This document shows, one piece after another, positions 16,977 through 24,419 of a stretch of 57,406 nucleotides of DNA (position 1 is its first letter; the number at the start of each line of letters is the position of its first letter). Made by a program: the position numbers and the translations under genes. This DNA comes from Rhodanobacteraceae bacterium (GTDB lineage: Bacteria; Pseudomonadota; Gammaproteobacteria; Xanthomonadales; Rhodanobacteraceae). The notes under the pieces were generated by a model. That model made no database searches. It saw nothing but the letters and a program-made list of their open reading frames with translations, and was not told the origin of the DNA. Where the stretch lies: positions 1 through 57,406 of the forward strand of contig JAJPHA010000059.1 in NCBI GenBank assembly GCA_021325475.1, given 5' to 3'.

Positions 16977-17222
16977 TCAGCCGGCATCCTCCGGCGGCGG
17001 TTTCCGATTCGGGGCGCGGCGCAGATACCGCAACAGATCCTTGGGTTTGGACTTGCCGCTGCGACGACGCAGGAATTCGGCCGCCGATTCCAGCGCCCCC
17101 ACTTTTTCGGCGACGGCCACCGAGATGAACTGGTTGAGCGAGACGCCGTCTTCCTTCGCGAGACGGGCCGCGGCGGCCTTCACGGAATTGGGCATTTTCA
17201 GCGGATAGGCGTTCCGGCTCAT
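16977..17222 (-). CDS. Orphan ribbon-helix-helix (HicB/Arc-like) antitoxin
   Basis: An 81-residue protein. YPLKMPNSVKAAAARLAKED is an Arc-type ribbon-helix-helix with the NQFISVAVAEKVGAL second helix, as in the small proteins often labelled HicB-family antitoxins. The C-terminal tail is basic and Pro-rich. ATG 17222 has GAGGTGA 6 nt upstream; a longer reading to 17273 has no support. No toxin gene adjoins it. The segment 17223-17695 contains only repeat A and about 150 bp in which I see no gene. It could be a solitary regulator or the survivor of a decayed module. Confidence 0.8.
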   Translation of the reverse strand: MSRNAYPLKMPNSVKAAAARLAKEDGVSLNQFISVAVAEKVGALESAAEFLRRRSGKSKPKDLLRYLRRAPNRKPPPEDAG

Positions 17223-17303
17223 GATGTCACCTCGTTCAAAAATCCTGATTCGCGCTGAAATTCCGTCTTGCAAGCGAAGCGAACGACGTATCAGCCCGCG
17301 ACG

Positions 17304-17546
17304 GACGAGTTGTACACGGAGTCTTCATCCCCTCGCGGATTCCTTGTGCAGGTCCTCCGAGGGATGCTCTGCTTTCGAGGTGTTTCTTGGTTACTTCTTT
17401 GCACCAGCAAAGAAGTGACCCGCTCGGCCGAGGGCCGAGCGGAAGCTTTGGCCATCGAAAGTTACCCGCAGGTCAAAGGACAGCGGAAGATCTGCTCTGG
17501 TCAGCAAAGAAGCGACCCGTTCGGCCTGCGGCCGAGCGGAAGTTCC
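17304..17546. repeat. Dispersed intergenic repeat A, copy 2 (hairpin element)
   Basis: Same block order as 22-247. The core hairpin is compact here: GGTTACTTCTTTGC (17389-17402), loop ACCA, GCAAAGAAGTGACC (17407-17420), 13 of 14 pairs. A second half-copy of the right arm, GCAAAGAAGCGACCCG, occurs at about 17503-17518. No gene is seen in 17223-17695. Confidence 0.75.
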
Positions 17547-17695
17547 GGTCCTGTGGGGGAGAAGGGAATTGCCTGCTCACGTCCGACGCCAATCAGGTTG
17601 CGTGAAGCGGTCCGGATGGAAATGGTGGCCGTCCCCTTGTCGCGTGAACTCGCGTGTCACACGACCGGGGCGCCCGCACGCCTGATCGTCGGTCT

Positions 17696-18382
17696 TCAGC
17701 GTGTCAGCACGCTCGCCTGCTCGTACCAGTCGCCGAGCACGATGCGTTCGGCGGGTTGGCCGTCGAGCAGGAAGCGGTGCGTGGCCGGCCGGTGGGTGTG
17801 GCCGTGGATCAGACGGCGCACGCCGTGCGCGCGCATCGTCGCGGCGACGGCGAGCGGGTTCACGTCCATGATGTCCGCCGCCTTCATCGCGGTCTGCCGG
17901 CTGCTCTCGCCGCGCGCCTGCGCGGCGAACGCGCGGCGCTCCGCGAGCGGTCGGGCGAGGAAGGCGCGCTGCCATTGCGGATCGCGCACGCGCGCGCGGA
18001 AGCGCTGGTAGTCGACGTCGTCGGTGCACAGCGTGTCGCCGTGCATCAGCAGCGTGCGCTCGCCGGCAAGCTCGATCACACTCGGGTCCGCGAGCAGGGT
18101 CAGGCCGGCGCGTGCGGCGTAGTCTGCGCCCAGCAGGAAGTCGCGGTTGCCGTGCATGAAATGTATCGACACGCCGTGATCGCGCAGGCGACGCAGCGCC
18201 TGCGCGACGCGCGCGGGCAGGGCCGCGTCGTCGTCGTCGCCGATCCAGCTCTCGAACAGGTCGCCGAGGATGTACAGCGCATCCGCCGCACGCGCCTCGC
18301 CGGCGAGGAGGTGTTCGAACGCATCGACGATGTGCGGCCGGCTCTCGTCCAGGTGCAGGTCGGAGATGAACAGGGTGGACAT
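17696..18382 (-). CDS. lpxH: UDP-2,3-diacylglucosamine diphosphatase
   Basis: Fourth step of lipid A synthesis: hydrolysis of UDP-2,3-diacylglucosamine to lipid X and UMP at the inner membrane face. The 228-residue calcineurin-like phosphoesterase has all metal motifs: FISDLHLDE (Asp8, His10), GDLFESWIGDDD, HGNRD and the C-terminal HGHTHRPATH. The C-terminus AERIVLGDWYEQASVLTR matches the family. In E. coli lpxH follows ppiB directly. Here mazEF, a ppiB fragment and vapBC lie between them. A fragment of its own 3' end is displaced to 16937. Confidence 0.97.
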   Translation of the reverse strand: MSTLFISDLHLDESRPHIVDAFEHLLAGEARAADALYILGDLFESWIGDDDDAALPARVAQALRRLRDHGVSIHFMHGNRDFLLGADYAARAGLTLLADPSVIELAGERTLLMHGDTLCTDDVDYQRFRARVRDPQWQRAFLARPLAERRAFAAQARGESSRQTAMKAADIMDVNPLAVAATMRAHGVRRLIHGHTHRPATHRFLLDGQPAERIVLGDWYEQASVLTR

Positions 18383-18392
18383 GCGGCTCCGC

Positions 18393-18717
18393 TCAGCCGA
18401 TTCCTAGCCACAGGGCAAGGACCCTCGTGACCCGCGCCAGGGTGGCGTCGTCGACGCGACCGATCACCTCGCCCAATCGTTCACGCCGCACGGCGATCGG
18501 CCGGTCGACCATCACCTGACTGAGGCGACGCAATCCCGTCTCGGCACCGGGCTCCACCGCAATCCGGAACAGGGGGGGCCGATGTCAGCGTGCTGGTCAG
18601 CGGCAATACGACGATCGACGGGTGGTCCGCGACGAGGTCGCTTTGGATCACCAACGCCGGACGCGGCTTGCCGTGATCGCCTTGCAGCGCGACGGTGACC
18701 ACGTCGCCGCGTTTCAC
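18393..18717 (-). pseudogene. MazF-type toxin gene with a frameshift in a 7-bp homopolymer
   Basis: Frame 1 from GTG 18717 reads VKRGDVVTVALQGDHGKPRP, ALVIQSDLVADHPSIVVLPL, TSTLTSAPP, typical MazF with the conserved GKPRPALVIQ strand. It breaks at a run of seven C (plus-strand G7 near 18572-18578). Removing one C restores LFRIAVEPGAETGLRRLSQV, MVDRPIAVRRERLGEVIGRV and a tail to a stop at 18395-18393. That makes 107 residues, the normal MazF size. It could be a true inactivation, a slippage-controlled phase-variable or recoded gene, or a sequencing error. The antitoxin remains intact and overlaps as GTGA. Confidence 0.85.
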
Positions 18718-18959
18718 GCCGTCCACCCCTCCAGGTCCGCGAGGGCCGCGTCCAGCAACGCGCGATCGCGCACGGACTCGGCACGCGCGACGAGTCGCGA
18801 CTGGCGTCGGAGCTCGGCGCGCAACTTCGCACTTCTCGTATCCGGCACCCAGATGGACAACAGCCGGAAACCGCGCTGCTTCATCGCCTGGCGATAGCGC
18901 GTCTCCTTGGTCACGGTCGGCCGAGGGCCACGGACTTGGCTGGGGATTCGCCGCGTCAT
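18714..18959 (-). CDS. MazE-like antitoxin (DUF3018 type)
   Basis: An 81-residue antitoxin. The pattern RYRQAMKQRGFRLLSIWVPD followed by TRSAKLRAELRRQSRLVA and a short acidic end (LLDAALADLEGW) is that of the antitoxin MazE / DUF3018 family, which pairs with MazF. It starts at ATG 18959, directly downstream of a palindromic operator, and its stop overlaps the mazF GTG. It is intact although its toxin reading frame is shifted. Confidence 0.87.
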   Translation of the reverse strand: MTRRIPSQVRGPRPTVTKETRYRQAMKQRGFRLLSIWVPDTRSAKLRAELRRQSRLVARAESVRDRALLDAALADLEGWTA

Positions 18960-18961
18960 CA

Positions 18962-18994
18962 GGTGATCGTATCACCGCGGCGTACCACCAGCAA
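18962..18994 (-). promoter_or_regulatory. mazEF promoter/operator, -10 abutting the start codon
   Basis: On the minus strand TTGCTG (18994-18989), 17 bp, TACGAT (18971-18966), then 6 nt to ATG 18959. An inverted repeat GGTGAT-CGT-ATCACC (18962-18976) overlaps the -10 and is the likely MazE operator. Confidence 0.6.
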
Positions 18995-19001
18995 TGACAC
19001 G

Positions 19002-19040
19002 ATCACGGCACCACGCTCGCCTTCTCGATCACCACCGGCG
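19002..19040 (-). repeat. Direct repeat 3b: displaced copy of the ppiB 3' end
   Basis: 39 nt matching 19798-19836 with one mismatch. On the minus strand it encodes VVIEKASVVP and the stop, exactly the last ten codons of the isomerase gene. It lies between mazEF and vapBC, detached from any upstream reading frame. Confidence 0.92.
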
Positions 19041-19098
19041 CACGAACTCGCTGGGCTTGAGCGGAGCGGCGCGCGCGGCCCAATCCATGCGGGCATGC

Positions 19099-19509
19099 TC
19101 AGGCTCGCACCCAGTTCTCCAGCCGCAACCCAGGCAGGCGTCTGAACTCGCGCAGGTTGTTGCTGACCAGGGTCAGGCCGGCGGCCTTCGCGTGCGCGGC
19201 GATCCACAGATCGTTGTTGCCGACTGGAGTGCCTTTGGCCTCGGCCGCCGCACGCAGGCGGCCGTACTCCACGCCGGCTTCAGCGGGTAGGGGCAGCACG
19301 GGCAGATGGGTGATGAGTTCCGACAAGGTGCGTGCGGCGGCTGCGGCGTGGCGGCTCTTGGCGATGCCGAACTGCAATTCGCCGAAGGTGATGACCGAGA
19401 GCACGGCCGCGCCCGCTTCGAGCCGTTCGAAGCGCTCGCGTACCTCTGCCGGCTTGTGCCGGATGATGTAGATGCAGATGTTGGTGTCGAGCAAAAATCG
19501 CGCGGGCAC
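19099..19509 (-). CDS. vapC: VapC-type PIN-domain RNase toxin
   Basis: A 136-residue PIN-domain toxin. Acidic catalytic residues are visible in FLLDTNICIYI (Asp near position 8), ITFGELQFGI (Glu) and GNNDLWIAAHA (Asp near 98), with the family ending LVSNNLREFRRLPGLRLENW. It should cleave tRNA or rRNA in the manner of VapC toxins. The start is GTG 19509, sharing one base with the vapB stop. It is flanked downstream by the displaced ppiB end. Confidence 0.95.
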   Translation of the reverse strand: MPARFLLDTNICIYIIRHKPAEVRERFERLEAGAAVLSVITFGELQFGIAKSRHAAAAARTLSELITHLPVLPLPAEAGVEYGRLRAAAEAKGTPVGNNDLWIAAHAKAAGLTLVSNNLREFRRLPGLRLENWVRA

Positions 19510-19739
19510 TAGATGGCCTTGCGTTTCTGCGGCGGCGGATCACTGCGCGGCCCGGCGAAGGCGTCTGCCGGCAGACGCGCCAGCAGATCGAAGGCGCGAC
19601 CCAGGCCGCGCGTCTTCTCGCGCAGCACGACCTCGTCGCCGCGGCGAAACACCTCGACTTCCGCTGCCCGGAAGCGGAACTCCCGCGGCAAACGGACGGC
19701 CTGGCTGTTGCCGGATTTGAACACACGGGTCGTGGCCAT
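19509..19739 (-). CDS. vapB: VapB-type SpoVT/AbrB antitoxin
   Basis: A 76-residue antitoxin. MATTRVFKSGNSQAVRLPRE is the swapped-hairpin AbrB DNA-binding fold of VapB. The tail (LGRAFDLLARLPADAF) should bind VapC. It overlaps vapC by one base. A GTATATAC palindrome upstream (19771-19778) is a probable operator. It sits 59 nt from the ppiB stop, so it could also receive read-through from ppiB. Confidence 0.95.
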   Translation of the reverse strand: MATTRVFKSGNSQAVRLPREFRFRAAEVEVFRRGDEVVLREKTRGLGRAFDLLARLPADAFAGPRSDPPPQKRKAI

Positions 19740-19765
19740 GGTTGGGGTCCCATCGCGTAGATACG

Positions 19766-19790
19766 GTCAAGTATATACGTGTCGGGATCC
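19766..19790 (-). promoter_or_regulatory. Probable vapBC operator region
   Basis: Palindrome GTATATAC at 19771-19778 in an AT-rich patch between ppiB and vapB. On the minus strand TATCTA with CCGACA 16 bp upstream is a possible promoter around it. Confidence 0.4.
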
Positions 19791-19798
19791 GTGCGCCA

Positions 19799-20455
19799 TC
19801 ACGGCACCACGCTCGCCTTCTCGATTACCACCGGCGTCTTCGGCACGTCGCCCTGGAACGGGCCCTGCGGACCGGTCTCGATCGCGGCGATCTTGTCCAC
19901 GGTATCCATGCCGGCGACCACCTTGCCGAACACGCAGTAGCCCCACGATACCGGCGCCGGGCTGCTCGGATCGGCGACGTAATCCAGGCGCTTGTTGTCG
20001 ACCAGGTTGATGAAGAATTCGGCGGCGGCCGAATGCGGATCGCCGGTGCGTGCCATCGCGAGCGTGCCGCGCAGGTTCGACAGGCCGTTGTTCGCCTCGT
20101 TGCGGATCGGCGCGTGGGTGCGTTTGCGTTGCAGGTCGCGGGTCCAGCCGCCGCCCTGGATCATGAACTTCGCGATCACGCGATGGAACACGGTGCCGTC
20201 GTAGAAGCCTTCCTTGACGTACTGCAGGAAGTTGTCCACCGTCTTCGGCGCCTTGTCGGGGTAGAGCTCGACGGTGATGTCGCCCTGGCTCGTGTGCAGC
20301 AGCACCCTGGGATGGCCGGCGACGGCCGGGGTTTCGGCCGGTGCGGGCTTCGCCGCCGCCGGTTTGGTCGCGGCCGGTTTGGTCGCTTGCGGTTCCGCCG
20401 CGGCGAGCGCGAAGGGGGCGAGCAGGGCGAGGGTGCAGCACAGGGACTTGAGCAT
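19799..20455 (-). CDS. Exported cyclophilin-type peptidyl-prolyl isomerase
   Basis: A 218-residue enzyme that speeds cis-trans isomerisation of prolyl bonds. It has a signal peptide (MLKSLCCTLALLAPFALAAA), then a Lys/Pro/Ala repeat linker (about 22-50), then the cyclophilin domain. FHRVIAKFMIQGGG carries the catalytic Arg, with GTLAMARTGDPHSAAAEFFI and WGYCVFGKVVAGMD. It is periplasmic by its signal, so ppiA-like in location but ppiB-like in gene order. ATG 20455 is chosen, with GGGAG 8 nt upstream. Its last ten codons are duplicated at 19002-19040. Confidence 0.95.
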   Translation of the reverse strand: MLKSLCCTLALLAPFALAAAEPQATKPAATKPAAAKPAPAETPAVAGHPRVLLHTSQGDITVELYPDKAPKTVDNFLQYVKEGFYDGTVFHRVIAKFMIQGGGWTRDLQRKRTHAPIRNEANNGLSNLRGTLAMARTGDPHSAAAEFFINLVDNKRLDYVADPSSPAPVSWGYCVFGKVVAGMDTVDKIAAIETGPQGPFQGDVPKTPVVIEKASVVP

Positions 20456-20530
20456 GTTCGATCTCCCGGAACGAAACGAAAGGCGCATGATACGCAGATT
20501 GCCCGCGGCGCGCCTCTGCCCGACGGGCCC

Positions 20531-22063
20531 TCAGGCCGCCAGCTTCTCGCCTTCACGCACCTGCAGCTTGATGTCGTAGTGCTTGAGGTAGTCGCGTTCC
20601 TGTTCGAGATCGGCACGGGTGAGCGGGTGCGCCTCCAGCCAGGCGCGCGGCAGACCGATCTGCAGCAGCCGATCGTCGGCCTGCAACTGGATCGGCGGCA
20701 GTCGATCGGCGGCGCGGCCGCGGTGCAGCAGCACGGCGAGCCGCAGCAGGGCGGTGACGCGCGCGGCCGGCCGGCGCAGACGTTCCGGCAACTGGCGCAG
20801 CACCGCTTCGTCGGGTTTGCGGCGGTGGCAGCGCAGGATCGCGGCCAGCACCTGCTGCTCGTGCCGCGCGAAGCCGGCGAGATCGGAATTCTCGACGATG
20901 TAGGCGCCGTGCAGATGGTGCTGGCTGTGGGCGATGGCGAGGCCGATCTCGTGGATGCGCGCGGCCCAGGCGAGCCAGTCGCGCTCGGCGGTGCCGAGCT
21001 GCCAGGCGCGCGCGACCTGGTCGAACAGCACGAGCGCGGTCTGCTCGACGCGCTCGGCGTGGGCGCGGTCGACGGCGTAGCGCTGCGCCAGCGCGGCGAT
21101 GCTGGTGGCGCGCGGATCGCGATGCGCGGCGCGGCCGATCATGTCGTACAGCAGCCCCTCGCGCATGGCGGTATCGCACACGCGCATGCTCTCGAGACCG
21201 AGCACGGCGAAGCAGGCCTCGAGCACGGCCAGACCGCCGGCGATCACCGCGGCGCGCTCCTCGGTGAGACCGGGCAGGTGGATTTTGTCCACATTTCCAC
21301 AATCCAGCAGCGCGTCGCGCAGCCGTTCGAGCGCGGGCCGGGTGATGCCGGTTTCGCTCCAGCCGGTGGCCTGCAGCACGTTGCCGATGGCGCGGACCGT
21401 GCCGGAGGAGCCGATCGTCTGGCTCCAGCCGATCGCGCGGTAGTCGGCGGCGAACTGTTGCAGCTCCACGGCGATCTCGGTCTGCGCCTGCTTCCAGCGT
21501 TTCGCGCTCAGCTTGCCGTCGCCGAAGAAGCGCAGCGTGGTCGCCACGCAGCCGACTTGCAGGCTTTCCTTCTCCAGCGCCTCGAAATGCTGGCCGATGA
21601 TGAACTCGGTGCTGCCGCCGCCGATGTCGATGACCAGGCGCTTTTCCGGCGTATCGGGCACGCCGTGGGCGACGCCGAGATAGATCAGCCGCGCCTCCTC
21701 GCGTCCGGAGACGACCTCGATCGGATGGCCGAGCGCCTGTTCGGCGGGACCGAGAAACGCGGCGGGTGCGCTCAGCCGCCGCACCGTGTTGGTCGCCACC
21801 GCGCGCACGCGTTCCGGCGGCAGCGTGCGCAGGCGCTGGCCGAAGCGCGACAGGCAGTCCAGCGCCTTGTCGCGCCGCGCGGAGTCGAGGCTGCCGTCGG
21901 CGCGCAGGCCGGCGGCCAGCCGCACGGCGTCGCGCAGGCGGTCGATCACGCGCGGCTCGCCGTGTTCGAAACGCGCAACGACCAGATGAAAACTGTTGGA
22001 CCCCAGATCCACGGCGGCGAGCAGTTCGCCTTCGCGGATTTCGGAATCGGCGCCGTCGCTCAC
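20531..22063 (-). CDS. ppx: Exopolyphosphatase (Ppx/GppA family)
   Basis: Releases phosphate from the ends of inorganic polyphosphate. The 510-residue protein has the actin-like ATPase fold: LLAAVDLGSNSFHLVVARF at the N-terminus and VIDIGGGSTEFIIG near residue 150, then a C-terminal HD-like helical domain (LAWAARIHEIGLAIAHSQHH) typical of full-length Ppx. I start it at GTG 22063, where GGGGAG lies 6 nt upstream. A longer frame to 22150 runs into repeat B and has no family support. It lies behind ppk1 on the same strand, 108 nt away. Confidence 0.95.
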   Translation of the reverse strand: MSDGADSEIREGELLAAVDLGSNSFHLVVARFEHGEPRVIDRLRDAVRLAAGLRADGSLDSARRDKALDCLSRFGQRLRTLPPERVRAVATNTVRRLSAPAAFLGPAEQALGHPIEVVSGREEARLIYLGVAHGVPDTPEKRLVIDIGGGSTEFIIGQHFEALEKESLQVGCVATTLRFFGDGKLSAKRWKQAQTEIAVELQQFAADYRAIGWSQTIGSSGTVRAIGNVLQATGWSETGITRPALERLRDALLDCGNVDKIHLPGLTEERAAVIAGGLAVLEACFAVLGLESMRVCDTAMREGLLYDMIGRAAHRDPRATSIAALAQRYAVDRAHAERVEQTALVLFDQVARAWQLGTAERDWLAWAARIHEIGLAIAHSQHHLHGAYIVENSDLAGFARHEQQVLAAILRCHRRKPDEAVLRQLPERLRRPAARVTALLRLAVLLHRGRAADRLPPIQLQADDRLLQIGLPRAWLEAHPLTRADLEQERDYLKHYDIKLQVREGEKLAA

Positions 22064-22120
22064 AGGCGGCTCCCCTTCGTCGGGTGCGGCGGCGCTATTG
22101 TGGCATGAGCCGGGCGCGCC

Positions 22121-22154
22121 GTGCAGCGCCGCGGCCGAAGACAGCAACACGGGG
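22121..22154 (-). repeat. Dispersed repeat B, partial copy in opposite orientation
   Basis: The reverse complement matches the 5' half of the repeat at 55170-55205 (CTGTCTTCGGCCGCGGCGC and flanks). It lies between ppk1 and ppx. Confidence 0.65.
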
Positions 22155-22171
22155 GCTTGATCGGATCTTGC

Positions 22172-24250
22172 CTAACACAGATGCTCGAGCAGCCACTGCT
22201 GCGCCGAGTGCGGCGGCGCGTCGCCCGGCGTGGCGCGTTCGTAGTGGCCGTCGGCGTGCAGGATCCAGGCCTGGGTGTTGTCGCGCAGGTAGTTGTCGAG
22301 GGCCTCGTCATAGATGCGCCGGGCGAGATCCTGGTCGAGGATCGGAAAGCACACTTCGATGCGGCGCAGGAGATTGCGTTCCATCCAGTCGGCGCTCGCG
22401 CAGTACATTTCCGGCGCGCCGTCGTTGGCGAACCAGTACACGCGGCTGTGTTCGAGGAAACGGCCGACCACGGAACGCACGCGGATGTTGTCGGAGATGC
22501 CCGGCACGCCGGGGCGCAGCGTGCAGCCGCTGCGCACGATCAGGTCGATCTGCACACCGGCGCAGGACGCCTTGTACAGCAGCTCCACCACGCTCGCCTC
22601 GTTCAGGGCGTTGATCTTGGCGATGATGCGCGCCGGCCGTCCGGCCTGGGCGTGGGCGATCTCGCGCTCGATCCGCTGCATCACGCCCTTGTGCAGACTG
22701 AACGGCGACTGCAACAGGTGCTTGAGCTCGATCACCGGGCCGAGTCCGGAGATCTGCTGGAACAGCTTGTGGGTGTCGTTGCCGATGTCCGGATCGGCGG
22801 TCATCAGGCCGAAGTCGGTGTAGATGCGCGAGGTGACCTGATGGTAGTTGCCGGTCGACAGGTGCACGTAGCGGCGCGGCAATCCCTTCTCGCGGCGCAC
22901 GATCAGCAGCATCTTGGCGTGGGTCTTGTAGCCGACCACGCCGTACACCACCTGCACGCCGGCTTCCTGCAGGCGGTTGGCGAGCTGGATGTTGGCCTCC
23001 TCGTCGAAGCGCGCGCGCACCTCGACCACCACGGTCACGTCCTTGCCTGCGCGCGCCGCCTCGATCAGCAGATTCACCAGCGACGAATCCGGCCCGGTGC
23101 GGTACAGCGTCTGCTTGATCGCGAGCACGTCGGGATCGGCGCACGCCTGCTTCATGAGCTCGATCACCGCGGCGAAGGATTCGAACGGATGGTGCAGCAG
23201 GATGTCGCGCTCGGCGATCGCCTCGAACAGGTTGCGCTCGGCCACCACCGGCGCGATCACGCGCGGCGTGAACTTCGGGAACTTGAGGTCCGGCCGCTCG
23301 ACCTGGTCGTAGACCGCGGCGACGCGGTGCAGGTTGACCGGGCCGGCGCAGCGGTAGACCTCGGCCTCGCCGAGCTCGAAGTTGCGGGTCAGGAATTCGG
23401 TCACCGTCTTGGGACAGCTCTCGGCGGTCTCCAGCCGCACCGGCTTGGCGTAGCCGCGCTGGCGCAACTCGTCGCGCAGCGCGTGGGCCAGGTTCTCGAC
23501 GTCCTCCTCGTCGACGAACAGCTCGCTGTTGCGGGTGACGCGGAACGGGTAGGCACCCTTCACGCGCATGCCGGGGAACAGCTCGTCGACGAAGCGCTGC
23601 AGGATGCTGGACAGGAACACGAATTCGTACGGCTGCTCGCTCACGTCCGGCGGCAGGCGCACGATGCGCGGCAGCGAACGCGGCGCGCGCACCACCGCCA
23701 TGCCGCCCTCGCGTCCGAACGCGTCCTTGCCGCGCAGGGTGACGATCAGGTTGAGGCTCTTGTTGAGGATGCGCGGAAACGGATGCGCCGGGTCCAGGCC
23801 GAGCGGCGAAAGCACCGGCAGCACCTGATTCTGGAAATAGCCCTGCAACCAGCGCTGCTGCTTCGGCGACCATTGTTCGCAGGCGAGGAAGCGGATGCCC
23901 TCGCGCGCGAGCTCCGGCAGCAGCACCTCGTTCCACAGCGCGTACTGCGCGCGCACCAGCTCGAGCGCGCGCTGGCGGATGCGCACGAGCAGCTCCGCCG
24001 GCGCGATGCCGTCGGCGCCGGGCTTGGCGTCGCCCGAGCCGACGTGGTGGCGCAGGATCGCCACCTGCACCTCGAAGAACTCGTCGAGGTTGGAAATGCA
24101 GATGCACAGGAACCGCAAGCGCTCGAGCAGCGGCACGCTCGGATCCTCCGCCTGCGCGAGCACCCGGAAGTTGAACTCGAGCTGGGCGAGCTCGCGGTTC
24201 AGGTACAGCTCCGGCGCCTTCAGGTTCAGTGCGGTGTCCATTGTGTCCAT
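22172..24250 (-). CDS. ppk1: Polyphosphate kinase 1
   Basis: Reversibly transfers the ATP gamma-phosphate onto polyphosphate chains. The 692-residue protein has the normal PPK1 domain series: N-terminal helical domain (LYLNRELAQLEFNFRVLAQ), head domain, and two PLD-like C-terminal domains. The autophosphorylated His lies in KTHAKMLLIVRRE and the second motif in DNIRVRSVVGRFLEHSRVYW. I start at ATG 24250 (MDTMDTALN). ATG 24241 is an equal alternative, and a longer frame to 24343 simply translates repeat B. Upstream is phoR, so polyphosphate synthesis sits within the phosphate-sensing block. Confidence 0.97.
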   Translation of the reverse strand: MDTMDTALNLKAPELYLNRELAQLEFNFRVLAQAEDPSVPLLERLRFLCICISNLDEFFEVQVAILRHHVGSGDAKPGADGIAPAELLVRIRQRALELVRAQYALWNEVLLPELAREGIRFLACEQWSPKQQRWLQGYFQNQVLPVLSPLGLDPAHPFPRILNKSLNLIVTLRGKDAFGREGGMAVVRAPRSLPRIVRLPPDVSEQPYEFVFLSSILQRFVDELFPGMRVKGAYPFRVTRNSELFVDEEDVENLAHALRDELRQRGYAKPVRLETAESCPKTVTEFLTRNFELGEAEVYRCAGPVNLHRVAAVYDQVERPDLKFPKFTPRVIAPVVAERNLFEAIAERDILLHHPFESFAAVIELMKQACADPDVLAIKQTLYRTGPDSSLVNLLIEAARAGKDVTVVVEVRARFDEEANIQLANRLQEAGVQVVYGVVGYKTHAKMLLIVRREKGLPRRYVHLSTGNYHQVTSRIYTDFGLMTADPDIGNDTHKLFQQISGLGPVIELKHLLQSPFSLHKGVMQRIEREIAHAQAGRPARIIAKINALNEASVVELLYKASCAGVQIDLIVRSGCTLRPGVPGISDNIRVRSVVGRFLEHSRVYWFANDGAPEMYCASADWMERNLLRRIEVCFPILDQDLARRIYDEALDNYLRDNTQAWILHADGHYERATPGDAPPHSAQQWLLEHLC

Positions 24251-24290
24251 TATTCCACAAGGCAAGCTTCTGATTGCGTCTCCGGTTCCG

Positions 24291-24347
24291 GTCTTCGGTG
24301 GCGGCTCCGCACCTCCACAACCCCCATCAAACCCTTGACTCAAGGGG
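24291..24347. repeat. Dispersed repeat B, copy between phoR and ppk1
   Basis: Contains GTCTTCGG, GCGGCTCCGCACCTCCACAA, CCCCCATCAAA and the palindrome CCCTTGACTCAAGGG (24332-24346), shared with 55170-55239. On the minus strand CCCTT-GAGTC-AAGGG followed by TTT, 74 nt after the phoR stop, could act as a weak terminator or attenuator before ppk1. Confidence 0.75.
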
Positions 24348-24419
24348 TTGCAAGAGTCAGAGCGGCATCCTCCACTTGTTGAGAGGTTCCCGGGTGAACG
24401 GGCGCGTCCGCGCCTGGGT

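Noticed and set aside
24251-24343. Extended N-terminus of Ppk1 (MSQGFDGGCGG...)
   Set aside because: It merely translates the dispersed repeat. The family N-terminus starts at 24250 or 24241.
24332-24346. CCTTGACTCAAGG palindromes (also 55224-55236) as FNR boxes
   Set aside because: Half-sites TTGA and TCAA are separated by 1 nt instead of 6, so they do not fit an FNR site. They belong to repeat B.
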